This document shows positions 8,021 to 16,634 of a stretch of 36,656 nucleotides of DNA, piece by piece. Both the position numbers and the translations under genes were made by a program. Below the pieces are notes generated by a model. It searched no databases and was not told the origin of the DNA. It saw only the letters and a list, made by a program, of their open reading frames with translations. Every line of letters starts with the position of its first letter. Positions within the stretch are counted from its first letter, which is position 1. The stretch is from positions 1 through 36,656 of the forward strand of contig CAMCXP010000005.1 in NCBI GenBank assembly GCA_945883395.1. The letters are read 5' to 3'. Source of the stretch: Melioribacter roseus P3M-2 (GTDB taxonomy: Bacteria; Bacteroidota; Ignavibacteria; Kapaibacteriales; Kapaibacteriaceae).

Positions 8021-11000
8021 ATGAAGTTTGGTCGACACCTTATGGCGATCCTTGTGGTCGGCCTTGCTCTGGCTGCATCTGCCATGGCAACTCAAACACG
8101 CATGCCGCTGCGCGGCGTGGGCTTTATTGCAAATGCTGGACAGTGGCCGTCCCACGTGCTCTATGCCGTGCGCCAGCCAGGCGCAGTGGTGTGGATTACG
8201 ACCACAGGCGTAACTGTTCAGGACGCATCGGTCACCGAGCTCGACGTGCACGGTACGGTGTCGCAGCAGACGCTGCTGGTGAACGGACGTACTGTTCAAC
8301 TCCGACCGGTCAATGGTGCGGCCGTAGCGACGGCGACCTATTTCACGCCGGAGCACCCAGCGGGCATTACGGTTCCGGCATACGACCGCGTGGTGTTCCC
8401 AAACGTGGCACCGGGCGTGACAGTCCAGTTCGCTCTCACGGCCGATGGCCGTGTCGAGCGCACGATCGCGTCGATGTCGTCGGAAGCTCGTGCAGCACTG
8501 ACGATCGCAAGTGACCGCGGTGACGATACTCGCGCAATTCAGGCAACACCTCCAACATCGTTTGTGTACGGCGCCTACATCGGTGGATCCGAGTTCGATG
8601 TAGTGGCAGGTATCGAAATGCTCAATAATGGCGACGTTGTTGTTGCGGGCTCGACGCTTGGTCTGAGCTACCCGGAAACTCTCGGTACATACCGCAAGAC
8701 GAAGTATGGTCTGCTCGACGCATTTGTGATGCGTTGTGATGCGCAGCTCACGCGCGTTTTGGGCTACACATACTATGGTGGTAGTGGTGACGACCGTGTA
8801 CGCGCGATGTCGAAGGCCGATGCGAACGGCGTTGTGATCGTTGGTGAAACACGTTCGAATGATATCCCAACGACAACATCCGCGACAGGCAAGACGTATA
8901 AGGGTTCACTCGACGCATTTGTTGCTTCATTCGATTCGACACTGACAAAGCTTCGCACTGGATTCTATCACGGCGGAAACAACGACGACATCCCGCGCGG
9001 AGTGGACGTTGACCAGTATGGCACGATTGTGATCTGCGGCAGTACGCTGTCGACAACGGGGATGACAGTGACCGCGCCGGCGACATCGACGCTGACGTGG
9101 ACGTACCGTGACGGCAACCGCACGCGTACTGCAACAGTGAACTTGACGAGTGGGCGCACGCTTGCTGGACAGACCGATGGATTTGTCGCGACATTTAATG
9201 CGGCTGGTACAATTCAGCAGTCGCGTTACTACGGCAAAGCAGGAGTGGAATATTTCAACTCTGTGGGATTTGATGGCCTTGGTCGGATTATCCTAACGGG
9301 CACGACCAATGCCACAGACTTTGAAGCGGTACCTGCCTTTGCGACTACATGGGATGGACGTCTTCCATACGACAGAACGTACAACGGCGGCGCATCGGAT
9401 GCATTCGTCATTCGCTTCAATGCGTCGATGGCCTTTTCGCAGACAGATGATGACAGCTTCGCGACGCTGCTTGGTGGTAATAAGGACGATGAAGGTGTCT
9501 TCGTGAAGGTCGACGAAAAGGGGAAGATTCACATTATTGGTGCGACGACGTCGACGAACATGCCAACAGAAGGCTCGTTCTCTGCATCGAACCTCGGACG
9601 TAAGGATGCGTTCTACGCAGTGCTCGGTGTTGACGGCGGAAGTCTGAGTGGTTGTGCATACGTCGGTGGGTCTGGTGACGACACGCCGTATGCCGCGCGC
9701 TTGAGCGAAACAAGCTCGAGCGTTACGATTGCAGGTACCACGACATCGTTGGATTACCCAGTTGTCGGTGATGGCGCAAGCGACGCAGTGCAGGGTCCGA
9801 CGGATGGATTCGTAACAACAGTTAACCTTGGTTCGATTGTTAACTCCACGCGTGTTACTGGTCTGCTTGCCGATACCGTCGTTGGCGTTCAGCTCAACAA
9901 GTATGGCTATCCATTCTATGCCGCAAACACGACGTCAGCGGATCTGCGTACGCACGATTCAACATTCGGCAAGGCATCGTCCGGACCAAAGGGCTACATC
10001 GGGAAGATTGCCTACGGTACAATTGAGCTCACGCTGCCGGTTGAGGGCAACGTGCTCTGCATCGATAAGACATATCCTGTGACATGGGCCATCAATGGTG
10101 TGAATGATACTGTACGCTATCGCGTGCAGTTCGCGCCATTTGGCAAGGACACATGGACAGACCTTGCAAAGAGTGTTCTCGGACGCAACTACCAGTGGAA
10201 GATCCCGAAGATTGCGTTGGGTGAGTATGTGGTGCGCGTCACAACGATGCACGGTCATGAGACGAAGCTTCTTGCTCCGTTCGTTATCTCCGACAAGCCA
10301 ACAATCGTCCGTCAGCCAGTGAATGCTAGCGCGTGCGTCGGACAGCCCCTTGCGTTGTCGATCGAAGCGTCTGGTCCGGGCCTAACCTATCAATGGCGCA
10401 AGGCTGGAACAGCGATTGCTGGTGCTACGCAGCCAACGTTCTCCATCACAGCAGTCGATGCATCGTCGAGCGGTTCATACGACTGTATCGTTACCGGAAC
10501 ATGTGCGCCAGCGGTAACGTCAACAGCAGCAACTGTATCGGTAGCAACGCAGACGGCGATCACAACGCAGCCATCCAATGTGTCGGTCGAAGAGAAGAAG
10601 GGCTTCACACTCACAGTCGTAGCTTCGGGATCGAACCTCACCTATCAGTGGAAGAAGAACGGCGAAGCGATCACTGGTGCAACAGCTGCATCCTACGCAG
10701 TAGCATCAGCTGCGAAGTCTGATGAAGGGGCCTATGTCTGCGACGTCACTGGAGGCTGTGGTGCTATCACAACAGCTGTTGCACAAGTTGTGGTAACACC
10801 AACAACGAGCGTGTATGACGATGTAACTGTGACGGGCGCTCTGGCTTCGATTGTCGGACCTCAGCCTGCTGCCTCGTCGGTGTACATCAAGGTCAACCTT
10901 GGCGCAACGTCCGACGTTGTGATCACTGTGCTCGATCTACAAGGGCGTCGCGTCGCACAAACGCTCGCTGGTAGTCTTGTTACAGGTGTGCACATCCTAC

Positions 11001-11095
11001 CTGTCGATGTTGCCGCATGTGCATCTGGTGTGCATCGCCTCGAGATTGCAGCTGGTGCTCAGCGCATCACACTCCCAATCACAGTGGCGCGCTAA
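8021..11095 (+). CDS. SBBP-repeat, Ig-like, T9SS-exported surface protein
   Basis: A complete 1024-residue protein. Residues 1-23 are a signal peptide (MKFGRHLMAILVVGLALAASA). About 30-165 resemble the domain that precedes SBBP repeats (GFIANAGQWPSHVLYAVRQPG). About 175-650 hold repeated units of the form YIGGSEFDVVAGI, YYGGSGDDRVRAM, YHGGNNDDIPRGV, YVGGSGDDTPYAA, each followed by a DAFV strand: SBBP beta-propeller repeats. About 660-750 is another beta-domain, 755-840 and 842-925 are Ig-like domains (LTYQWRKAG...GSYDCIV; LTYQWKKNG...GAYVCDV), and the last 85 residues form a T9SS type A-like sorting domain (VITVLDLQGRRVAQTLAG). It should be exported through T9SS and displayed on the cell surface, perhaps in adhesion or polymer binding; that role is inference. 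A -7 box lies 49 bases upstream. Confidence 0.88.
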   Translation: MKFGRHLMAILVVGLALAASAMATQTRMPLRGVGFIANAGQWPSHVLYAVRQPGAVVWITTTGVTVQDASVTELDVHGTVSQQTLLVNGRTVQLRPVNGAAVATATYFTPEHPAGITVPAYDRVVFPNVAPGVTVQFALTADGRVERTIASMSSEARAALTIASDRGDDTRAIQATPPTSFVYGAYIGGSEFDVVAGIEMLNNGDVVVAGSTLGLSYPETLGTYRKTKYGLLDAFVMRCDAQLTRVLGYTYYGGSGDDRVRAMSKADANGVVIVGETRSNDIPTTTSATGKTYKGSLDAFVASFDSTLTKLRTGFYHGGNNDDIPRGVDVDQYGTIVICGSTLSTTGMTVTAPATSTLTWTYRDGNRTRTATVNLTSGRTLAGQTDGFVATFNAAGTIQQSRYYGKAGVEYFNSVGFDGLGRIILTGTTNATDFEAVPAFATTWDGRLPYDRTYNGGASDAFVIRFNASMAFSQTDDDSFATLLGGNKDDEGVFVKVDEKGKIHIIGATTSTNMPTEGSFSASNLGRKDAFYAVLGVDGGSLSGCAYVGGSGDDTPYAARLSETSSSVTIAGTTTSLDYPVVGDGASDAVQGPTDGFVTTVNLGSIVNSTRVTGLLADTVVGVQLNKYGYPFYAANTTSADLRTHDSTFGKASSGPKGYIGKIAYGTIELTLPVEGNVLCIDKTYPVTWAINGVNDTVRYRVQFAPFGKDTWTDLAKSVLGRNYQWKIPKIALGEYVVRVTTMHGHETKLLAPFVISDKPTIVRQPVNASACVGQPLALSIEASGPGLTYQWRKAGTAIAGATQPTFSITAVDASSSGSYDCIVTGTCAPAVTSTAATVSVATQTAITTQPSNVSVEEKKGFTLTVVASGSNLTYQWKKNGEAITGATAASYAVASAAKSDEGAYVCDVTGGCGAITTAVAQVVVTPTTSVYDDVTVTGALASIVGPQPAASSVYIKVNLGATSDVVITVLDLQGRRVAQTLAGSLVTGVHILPVDVAACASGVHRLEIAAGAQRITLPITVAR

Positions 11096-11099
11096 CGCG

Positions 11100-12281
11100 T
11101 TACTCGCTCCGTCGCATGCGTGCGACGAACAATCCATCTGTCGAATGATGCAACGGGTCGCACTGCAAGGTGTGGCCCGTTGTCTGTATCTGCACGTTCA
11201 TGCGCTCCATGATCGGTGCCAGATCATCGGGTGCGAACTCTGGATGCTCCGCAAGAAATGCTGCAACCACGTGCTCGTTCTCTGCGGGCAGGATGCTGCA
11301 TGTTGCGTAGATGAGTACTCCTCCCGGCGCAACGGCACCGGCGTATTGCGACAGGATGGCGCGTTGCTTTGCGCCGTGGCGTGCCGCGACGTCGGGCTGC
11401 AGACGCCACTTTACCATCGGCAAACGTCGTACTGTGCCCATGCCACTGCAGGGCGCATCGACTACGACCATGTCGAACTGGGGTCGGTCGAACGTTGCGT
11501 TGTGCTCGACGCGGATGGAACGTACGCCAGCACGAGCAGCACGTTTGGAAACCTCTTTCAGACGAGGCCATGCGATATCGTGTGCAACAAGCTTGCCGTG
11601 ATCATTCTGAAGATCTGCCAAGTGCAGCGTTTTACCTCCAGCACCAGCACACGCATCGAGGATGCGTATGTGCTCGTCGGGAGCTGCCGCATAACCAATG
11701 AGCTGACTTCCTTCGTCTTGTACCTCCACGATGCCACTGAGGTAGAGCGGGTGCTGCATAAGATTGACGCGCTGATGCACAACGATCGCAGCGGGGGAGA
11801 TTGCGCCGAGTGTACACTCGATGTTATCAGACTGGAGTTGCTTTAGCACGAGCTCGCGACTAGCCCGACGGAGATTGACACGCAGCACCATCGGTGCGCT
11901 GTCCATCATCGCACGCCATACCTGTGGAGCGTCGTCGCCCCAGCGCTCGCGTGTTGCATCGAGTAGCCATTCTTGCGTGCAGACCTGTTCGTGAATCGGG
12001 AGTTCGCTAATCCAGGAGAGATCAACGTTGTCGGGATTGTCGCGCAAGACGTACGCCCCATGTACTACATCGGCGAGCCCCAGACGCTCTGCGACACGTT
12101 CGGAAAGCACCAGCGTGCGAAGCGCATGAAACACCAGTCCCGAGATGAATCGACGATCTGTTGCGCCCAGGTATTTCTTGGAACGAAAGTACTCTGACGC
12201 GAGAGCATCGCCAGGCTGTGGACTCTTGCGAATAATGCGCACAAGTTCAGCGGCGTGTCCGAGAAGCGAGGTTAGTTGCAT
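11100..12281 (-). CDS. RsmB/NOP2/Sun-family RNA (cytosine-5-)-methyltransferase
   Basis: A 393-residue SAM-dependent enzyme that should methylate C5 of a cytosine in rRNA or tRNA. The SAM-binding motif I is DACAGAGGKTLHLADL (about residues 208-223); motif IV VVVDAPCSGMGTVRR carries the release cysteine, and motif VI LIYATCSILPAENE the nucleophilic cysteine that forms the covalent RNA adduct. The N-terminal 150 residues are helical and may be a reduced NusB-like domain as in RsmB, but they are short (RsmB has about 430 residues), so the exact target is open. Its ATG lies 10 bases inside the end of the oxidoreductase gene, suggesting coupled translation. The stop is only four bases from that of the convergent T9SS gene. 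Confidence 0.88.
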   Translation of the reverse strand: MQLTSLLGHAAELVRIIRKSPQPGDALASEYFRSKKYLGATDRRFISGLVFHALRTLVLSERVAERLGLADVVHGAYVLRDNPDNVDLSWISELPIHEQVCTQEWLLDATRERWGDDAPQVWRAMMDSAPMVLRVNLRRASRELVLKQLQSDNIECTLGAISPAAIVVHQRVNLMQHPLYLSGIVEVQDEGSQLIGYAAAPDEHIRILDACAGAGGKTLHLADLQNDHGKLVAHDIAWPRLKEVSKRAARAGVRSIRVEHNATFDRPQFDMVVVDAPCSGMGTVRRLPMVKWRLQPDVAARHGAKQRAILSQYAGAVAPGGVLIYATCSILPAENEHVVAAFLAEHPEFAPDDLAPIMERMNVQIQTTGHTLQCDPLHHSTDGLFVARMRRSE

Positions 12282-13255
12282 CGAAGAACGATCTTTCCGA
12301 ATTGCTCGGCCGCAATCATGCGGTCGAATGCGCGCTCAGCGTCTGCGAGAGGGAACACGGAATCCACCATCGGAACAATGCGCGCTGTTTCAACCAGCTG
12401 CGCCATGTCCTCGAAGTCTGCAGGTGTACCCATTGTTGATCCGATGAGGTGAATCTGTTTCCAGAACATCTTGCTCATGTTGAACGTCGGCACGTGTCCA
12501 AGCGTTGCGCCATAGACAACGATACGTCCACCCGGACGAATGATGCTGGTGAGATCGTTGATGGTGTCTCCGCCAACTGAATCAACAATGCAATCGATCG
12601 GACCCAGCGCTTGCACCTGTTTCGCCCAGCCGTCGCTGCGCACGTTGACGCCAGCAGTCGCACCAAGGTCCTTCGCACGCGCAAGCTTTGCGTCGCTCGT
12701 GCTTGTCACAATAACACGTGCGCCAAGTGCATGGGCAAAGGCGAGTGTTACACTCGCAACGCCACCACCAATGCCCGTGATGAGCACGGTTTGTCCGGGC
12801 TCCCAGAACCCCTGCGTAATAAGCGCGCGGTACCCTGTGAGTCCTGCTAATGGTAGTGCTGCCGCCTGTTCATCGGTCAGATGTTCGGGAACGGGGTAGA
12901 CGTTCTGTTCTGGCACAACGATCTCTTCGGCGAAGGTGCCTTGTGTGGGCATGCCAAGAACGCTAAAGTTCTGACCCTGCGCGCGATCATCCTCGCCCCA
13001 TTCAAGCGCAGGATTGATCATCATGCGTGTGCCAATCAGATGCGCGCTCGTCGGTGCTTCGATCACCGTGCCTACACCATCGCTGCCGAGGATTGCCGGC
13101 AGCTCGATCTTGGCGTACTTGCCCTCGCGAATAAACTGATCCCGGTGGTTGAGTGCTGCAGCATGAAGCCGCAGGCGAACGTAGCCCGGTGGACAGTGCG
13201 GAGAGGGGATGTCTCGCAGGTGGAGACCGTCGGAGTCGAGGATGATTGCGCGCAT
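12272..13255 (-). CDS. Zinc-independent MDR-family NADPH:quinone oxidoreductase-like protein
   Basis: 327 residues from the ATG at 13255 (MRAIILDSDGLHLRDI). The track start at 13534 adds 93 residues rich in Cys/His/Arg that belong to the antisense of the next gene. The GroES-like N-terminal domain holds ALNHRDQFIREGKY and the LGSDGVGTV element; the Rossmann domain has VLITGIGGGVASVTLAFAHALGA for NAD(P)H binding. The structural and catalytic zinc ligands of alcohol dehydrogenases are not evident, which points to the quinone oxidoreductase/enoyl reductase branch. The substrate cannot be predicted. It overlaps the start of the RNA methyltransferase by 10 bases and is divergent from the small His/Cys-rich gene, 54 bases away. 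Confidence 0.85.
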   Translation of the reverse strand: MRAIILDSDGLHLRDIPSPHCPPGYVRLRLHAAALNHRDQFIREGKYAKIELPAILGSDGVGTVIEAPTSAHLIGTRMMINPALEWGEDDRAQGQNFSVLGMPTQGTFAEEIVVPEQNVYPVPEHLTDEQAAALPLAGLTGYRALITQGFWEPGQTVLITGIGGGVASVTLAFAHALGARVIVTSTSDAKLARAKDLGATAGVNVRSDGWAKQVQALGPIDCIVDSVGGDTINDLTSIIRPGGRIVVYGATLGHVPTFNMSKMFWKQIHLIGSTMGTPADFEDMAQLVETARIVPMVDSVFPLADAERAFDRMIAAEQFGKIVLRCN

Positions 13256-13296
13256 GGGGCAAAATACGGAGCACGAGAATGTGGCGTTCTTTGTTC

Positions 13297-13304
13297 TATC
13301 TTTG
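13297..13304 (+). promoter_or_regulatory. Putative -7 promoter box directly before the ATG
   Basis: TATCTTTG matches TAnnTTTG and ends five bases before the ATG at 13310. A transcript starting the usual few bases after the box would have almost no leader. There is no clear TTTG -33 box. Confidence 0.45.
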
Positions 13305-13309
13305 CATCC

Positions 13310-13612
13310 ATGCTTCGCCCCTTGGCCACCATCGTGCTTCTTTGCTTCGTGCTCGTTCTGAGCGCTGGGGCAGTGCATGCACACGGTGGTGAGATCTTCA
13401 AGGCGGAGCACATTGAGCAATGCCACCACAACGATGCGCACGATGCGTGTGCGCTCTGCGACGTCACCAAGGACGTACACACAGCGATCGTGTTCGAGCA
13501 TCATGTCGTGATCGACATGGTTGGCACGGCGCATGAGCCGCTAATCGCCAACATGGTCAGCGATCGATGTCCGCTCCAACAACCCGGTAGAGCGCCCCCT
13601 ACAACCATCTAA
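13310..13612 (+). CDS. Small exported His/Cys-rich protein, possible metal-binding
   Basis: A 100-residue protein hidden in the longer track ORF 12881-13612. I start it at the ATG 13310, because only this gives a signal peptide (MLRPLATIVLLCFVLVLSAGAVHA) and because a -7 box stands just upstream. The mature part begins HGG and holds a CHHNDAHDACALC cluster, then EHH and AHE: ten His and five Cys in 100 residues. That composition suggests binding of a soft or borderline metal such as Zn, Cu or Ni in the periplasm. It is followed after 59 bases by a TonB-dependent receptor and its lipoprotein, both with His clusters. I do not recognise a named family; small periplasmic metal carriers of the DUF2946 type are a loose comparison only. 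Confidence 0.68.
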   Translation: MLRPLATIVLLCFVLVLSAGAVHAHGGEIFKAEHIEQCHHNDAHDACALCDVTKDVHTAIVFEHHVVIDMVGTAHEPLIANMVSDRCPLQQPGRAPPTTI

Positions 13613-13671
13613 CCACCCTCGGCATGCGCTGCTACGGCAGTGCATTTTGTCCATTCCTGGTGTGATGAGTT

Positions 13672-15996
13672 GTGATTGCTCTCTTGGCGCTCCTTGCGCT
13701 CTTTGATGTGCACGTGCATGGTGTTGTACGTGACACAGCCACGCGTGAACCCCTTCATGCTGCTACAATCCGTGTAATCGGTACAACACGTGGTACTGTG
13801 TCGGACCGCAATGGTGTGTTTCACCTACACGATGTTGCGGGCGATTCGGTGCTGTTGCAGTTCTCGCACGTTGGCTACACAACGAAGCGCATGATGCTTG
13901 CGCTAGGCGGACGTGATGATGTGCGCATCGAGGTGCTGCTTGTACCTTCGCAACGCCGATCCGAAGGCGCAGTGGTGGTCGAATCACGCACATCGCATGG
14001 GTCGAGCGCGCTGCCCACGCAACACGTTACCGAACTTTCTGCCACGCAGATTGATGAGCATCGTGGACAAACCTTTGCCGATGTTCTCACGCGTGTGCCG
14101 GGCGTTACGGTTGTGCAGACCGGACCAAGTATTAGCAAGCCCATGATCCACGGCATGATGGGGCAGCGCATCGTCCTGCGTAACCATGGCGTTGTGCAGG
14201 AGGGTCAACAATGGGGCGCCGAACACGCACCGGAAATCGATCCATTCACACCTGCGCGCATCGCTGTTGTCAAGGGGCCTGCATCGGTGATGTACGGACC
14301 CAACGCAATGGGCGGCGTGATCGATGTCTTGCCGCGCCCCCTCCCACACGATGACGTGATGCATGGCGAAGTTTCGGCAAACCTCTTCTCCAACTCCGGT
14401 CAAGGGGCTATCGGTGGCTTTCTCGAAGATCGCATCTCCGATAGTCTTTCGATTGGCTATCGGGTGCAAGGGGCCGTGCGACGTGCCGGTGATGCACGAA
14501 CACCAACATACGTGCTCGGCAATACCGGGTTCAGCGAGTGGAGCGTCGGAAGCACCGTAGGCATTGGAGATGACGATCTCGGCATGACCGTCATGGGATC
14601 GTTGTACGCTACAACGCTTGGTGTGTTCGCCGGATCGCATCTCGGCAACGCAGAAGACTTACGTCGCGCTATTGAGCGTGGACGACCATCAACCTCGCCG
14701 GCGTTCGGGTACGAAATCACGAGTCCGCGCCAGGAAATCTCCCACACGTTGCTCTCGATGCAGGGACATGCACGCGTGCACGACGATGCAGTGCTGCGCG
14801 TGACGTATGGATGGCAGCAGAACGATCGGATTGAATACGATGCACATAACACGCGCATCATCGGACCCGACTCTGCCGCACGACTGCAGCGTGCATTACA
14901 AACCCCAGCAATGAACTTGCTGCTCACCACATACACGCTCGATACAAAGCTCGAACATGATCTCGCGAAGAACATCCGCGGGACGGCGGGTATCAGTGCG
15001 CAGCGACAGGTGAATGATCGAAGCGGGACAGTCTTCCTTGTGCCAGACTACGTCGCATGGGGTGTAGGGGGTTTCGCCTACGAATCACTCATGCTTGACG
15101 ATCTTACGCTAAGCGCTGGCGTGCGGTACGATGTGCGCTGGCTCGACGTGTCGATTCAGCGACGTAACACCTCTGCTCGTGAAGAGCAGCAGCGCACCTT
15201 TGCATCGGTTACGGCAAGTGCTGGCGCACTGTATGCGTTGAGTGAGGAGCAGTCCATCGGACTCAATATTGCCCGCGCGTGGCGTCCGCCGCAAGTGAAC
15301 GAGCTCTACGCTAATGATGTGCACCACGGAAGCGCGCTCTACGAGATCGGCGACAGCACGTTGCACGAAGAGCGATCAGTCGGCTTCGATGCAACCTATG
15401 CGCTCTCGACACCGTCCGTCGAGGTCGAAGTTACGGCGTATGCCAACCTGTTTGATGGATACATCCTCGCACTCCCCGATCCATCACGTCCGACAATAAC
15501 CGTGCGTGGTACGTTCCCAACGTATCGCTTCACACAAGTGCCAGCGTTGCTCGCTGGTGGCGACGTCTCGCTGCGCGTACATGTCACGGGTGGTGTGCAG
15601 GCGTATGCAACATCCAGCATCGTGCGCGGCACCGATACCCGCGCAGACGAGCCGCTGTTCCTTATGCCGAGTGATCGTGCGCGACTTGGCATGCACATTC
15701 ACACGGAGGATGTGTGGCATGTGCACGATGCATTTGTTGATGTGAGCGTACTTGGTGTTCGTCGACAGGACCAGTATGTGGTCGGACAAGACTATGCTGC
15801 GCCTCCGGCAGATTATGCATTGCTTGATGCTTCCCTCGGTGGCATGATCGATCTCGCGCCATCGGTGCAGATGCGGATTACGATCTCCTGTACGAACATC
15901 CTCAACACGCAGTATCGCGACTATCTCAACCGCTATCGGTACTTCGCCGATGATCCCGGACGCAATATCATTCTTCGTTTTACCACCATTTTCTAA
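13672..15996 (+). CDS. TonB-dependent outer-membrane receptor, probably for a metal or metal complex
   Basis: 774 residues. The only usable start is a GTG at 13672, since an in-frame TGA lies at 13666-13668. The signal peptide is short and lacks an N-terminal positive charge (MIALLALLALFDVHVHG). Residues about 13-92 form a CarboxypepD_reg-like domain (GVVRDTATREPLHAATIRV). About 120-225 is the plug, with TFADVLTRVPGVTVVQTGPS, PMIHGMMGQRIVLRNHGV, EGQQWGAEHAPEIDPF and VVKGPASVMYGPNAMGG. The rest is the 22-strand barrel ending with FADDPGRNIILRFTTIF. The EGQQWGxEHAPEIDPF plug type is, to my recollection, a Bacteroidota group that travels with a small lipoprotein like the one next door. MHIHTEDVWHVHD is a His cluster in the barrel. 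It is energised by TonB-ExbBD, not encoded here. Substrate is inferred from neighbours. Confidence 0.87.
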   Translation: MIALLALLALFDVHVHGVVRDTATREPLHAATIRVIGTTRGTVSDRNGVFHLHDVAGDSVLLQFSHVGYTTKRMMLALGGRDDVRIEVLLVPSQRRSEGAVVVESRTSHGSSALPTQHVTELSATQIDEHRGQTFADVLTRVPGVTVVQTGPSISKPMIHGMMGQRIVLRNHGVVQEGQQWGAEHAPEIDPFTPARIAVVKGPASVMYGPNAMGGVIDVLPRPLPHDDVMHGEVSANLFSNSGQGAIGGFLEDRISDSLSIGYRVQGAVRRAGDARTPTYVLGNTGFSEWSVGSTVGIGDDDLGMTVMGSLYATTLGVFAGSHLGNAEDLRRAIERGRPSTSPAFGYEITSPRQEISHTLLSMQGHARVHDDAVLRVTYGWQQNDRIEYDAHNTRIIGPDSAARLQRALQTPAMNLLLTTYTLDTKLEHDLAKNIRGTAGISAQRQVNDRSGTVFLVPDYVAWGVGGFAYESLMLDDLTLSAGVRYDVRWLDVSIQRRNTSAREEQQRTFASVTASAGALYALSEEQSIGLNIARAWRPPQVNELYANDVHHGSALYEIGDSTLHEERSVGFDATYALSTPSVEVEVTAYANLFDGYILALPDPSRPTITVRGTFPTYRFTQVPALLAGGDVSLRVHVTGGVQAYATSSIVRGTDTRADEPLFLMPSDRARLGMHIHTEDVWHVHDAFVDVSVLGVRRQDQYVVGQDYAAPPADYALLDASLGGMIDLAPSVQMRITISCTNILNTQYRDYLNRYRYFADDPGRNIILRFTTIF

Positions 15997-16013
15997 CACA
16001 CTCAGAGGTTTCG

Positions 16014-16589
16014 ATGAACATTACCACATTCACCCAGCGATTTGCTCCGCTTGCTGCGATCGCGATTATGGCCCTCGGGCTCAGCGGGTGCTCGGAGCGC
16101 GTGCAGGACCCGCACGATCACGCAGATCACGACGTTGTGACAACGATCGAGATCGAGCTCACGGCATCCGATCCAACAGTTCCACGACAGATCGTGACGT
16201 GGGAAGATCTTGACGGTCCGGGCGGGGCAAACCCGAACCGTATCGACACTGTCGTGCTGGTACCTGGGATGACATACACCGGAAGACTGCGTGTCGCCAA
16301 TCGATCCGTGTCGCCTGCTGAGGATCTCACGCCGACGATCGAGGCCGAGCGGGATAACCACCAGTTCTTCTATCAGTTAAGCGATGGCCTTGGCGCGCTG
16401 ACGATCACTGACAAGGACAGCCGTCAGTTGCCTGTCGGATTGGCATTTGCGCTGAGCCAGAGTGGCTCTGCTCCTGCCGGTACAATGTCGGTACAGCTGT
16501 CGCACTTCGATGATGCGTCGACGAAAAACGGCACCACGCCGAGCGACGAGACCGACGTTTCGGTTGTATTCCCGGTAGTTGTGCGATAA
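16014..16589 (+). CDS. TonB-receptor-associated lipoprotein with His-rich N-terminus
   Basis: 191 residues. The signal ends in a lipobox (LGLSGC), followed by SERVQDPHDHADHD, a metal-binding-looking segment, and then one beta-rich domain: TIEIELTASD, IVTWEDLDGPGG, YTGRLRVANRSVSPAEDLT, NHQFFYQLSDG, ITDKDSRQLPVGL, and ETDVSVVFPVVV at the end. I recall this pattern as a conserved Bacteroidota lipoprotein encoded beside TonB-dependent receptors of the EGQQWG plug type. It begins 17 bases after the receptor stop with AGAGGT-like ribosome-site sequence, so the two are co-transcribed. A likely role is a surface or periplasmic partner that captures the ligand for the receptor. The hairpin at 16603 may end the transcript. 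Confidence 0.8.
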   Translation: MNITTFTQRFAPLAAIAIMALGLSGCSERVQDPHDHADHDVVTTIEIELTASDPTVPRQIVTWEDLDGPGGANPNRIDTVVLVPGMTYTGRLRVANRSVSPAEDLTPTIEAERDNHQFFYQLSDGLGALTITDKDSRQLPVGLAFALSQSGSAPAGTMSVQLSHFDDASTKNGTTPSDETDVSVVFPVVVR

Positions 16590-16602
16590 CGATGGGGGAA
16601 TG

Positions 16603-16634
16603 GAGCACGCCGCATACTATTTTGCGGCGTGCTC
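16603..16634 (+). promoter_or_regulatory. Perfect hairpin overlapping the start codon of the nuclease-fusion gene
   Basis: GAGCACGCCGCA and TGCGGCGTGCTC form a perfect 12-bp stem around TACTATTT. The right arm contains the GTG start at 16629. There is no T-tract after the stem, so it is a weak terminator for the lipoprotein gene, and it could instead hide the start codon and limit translation of the downstream operon. Confidence 0.5.

Noticed and set aside
11100-12281. Assignment of the methyltransferase as RsmB itself
   Set aside because: The catalytic motifs fit the RsmB/RsmF/NOP2 family, but the shortened N-terminal domain prevents naming the target base.
13279-13293. Weak inverted repeat AGAAT...GTTCT as a Zur- or Fur-type operator
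   Set aside because: The arms are only four to five bases and match no operator consensus I can defend.
12881-13309. N-terminal 143 residues of the 243-residue plus-strand ORF
   Set aside because: Antisense to the oxidoreductase gene; the credible start is ATG 13310 with a signal peptide and a promoter box.
13256-13534. 93-residue N-terminal extension of the quinone-oxidoreductase ORF
   Set aside because: It is antisense to the small His/Cys-rich gene, and the GroES-like domain begins at the MRAIILD start.
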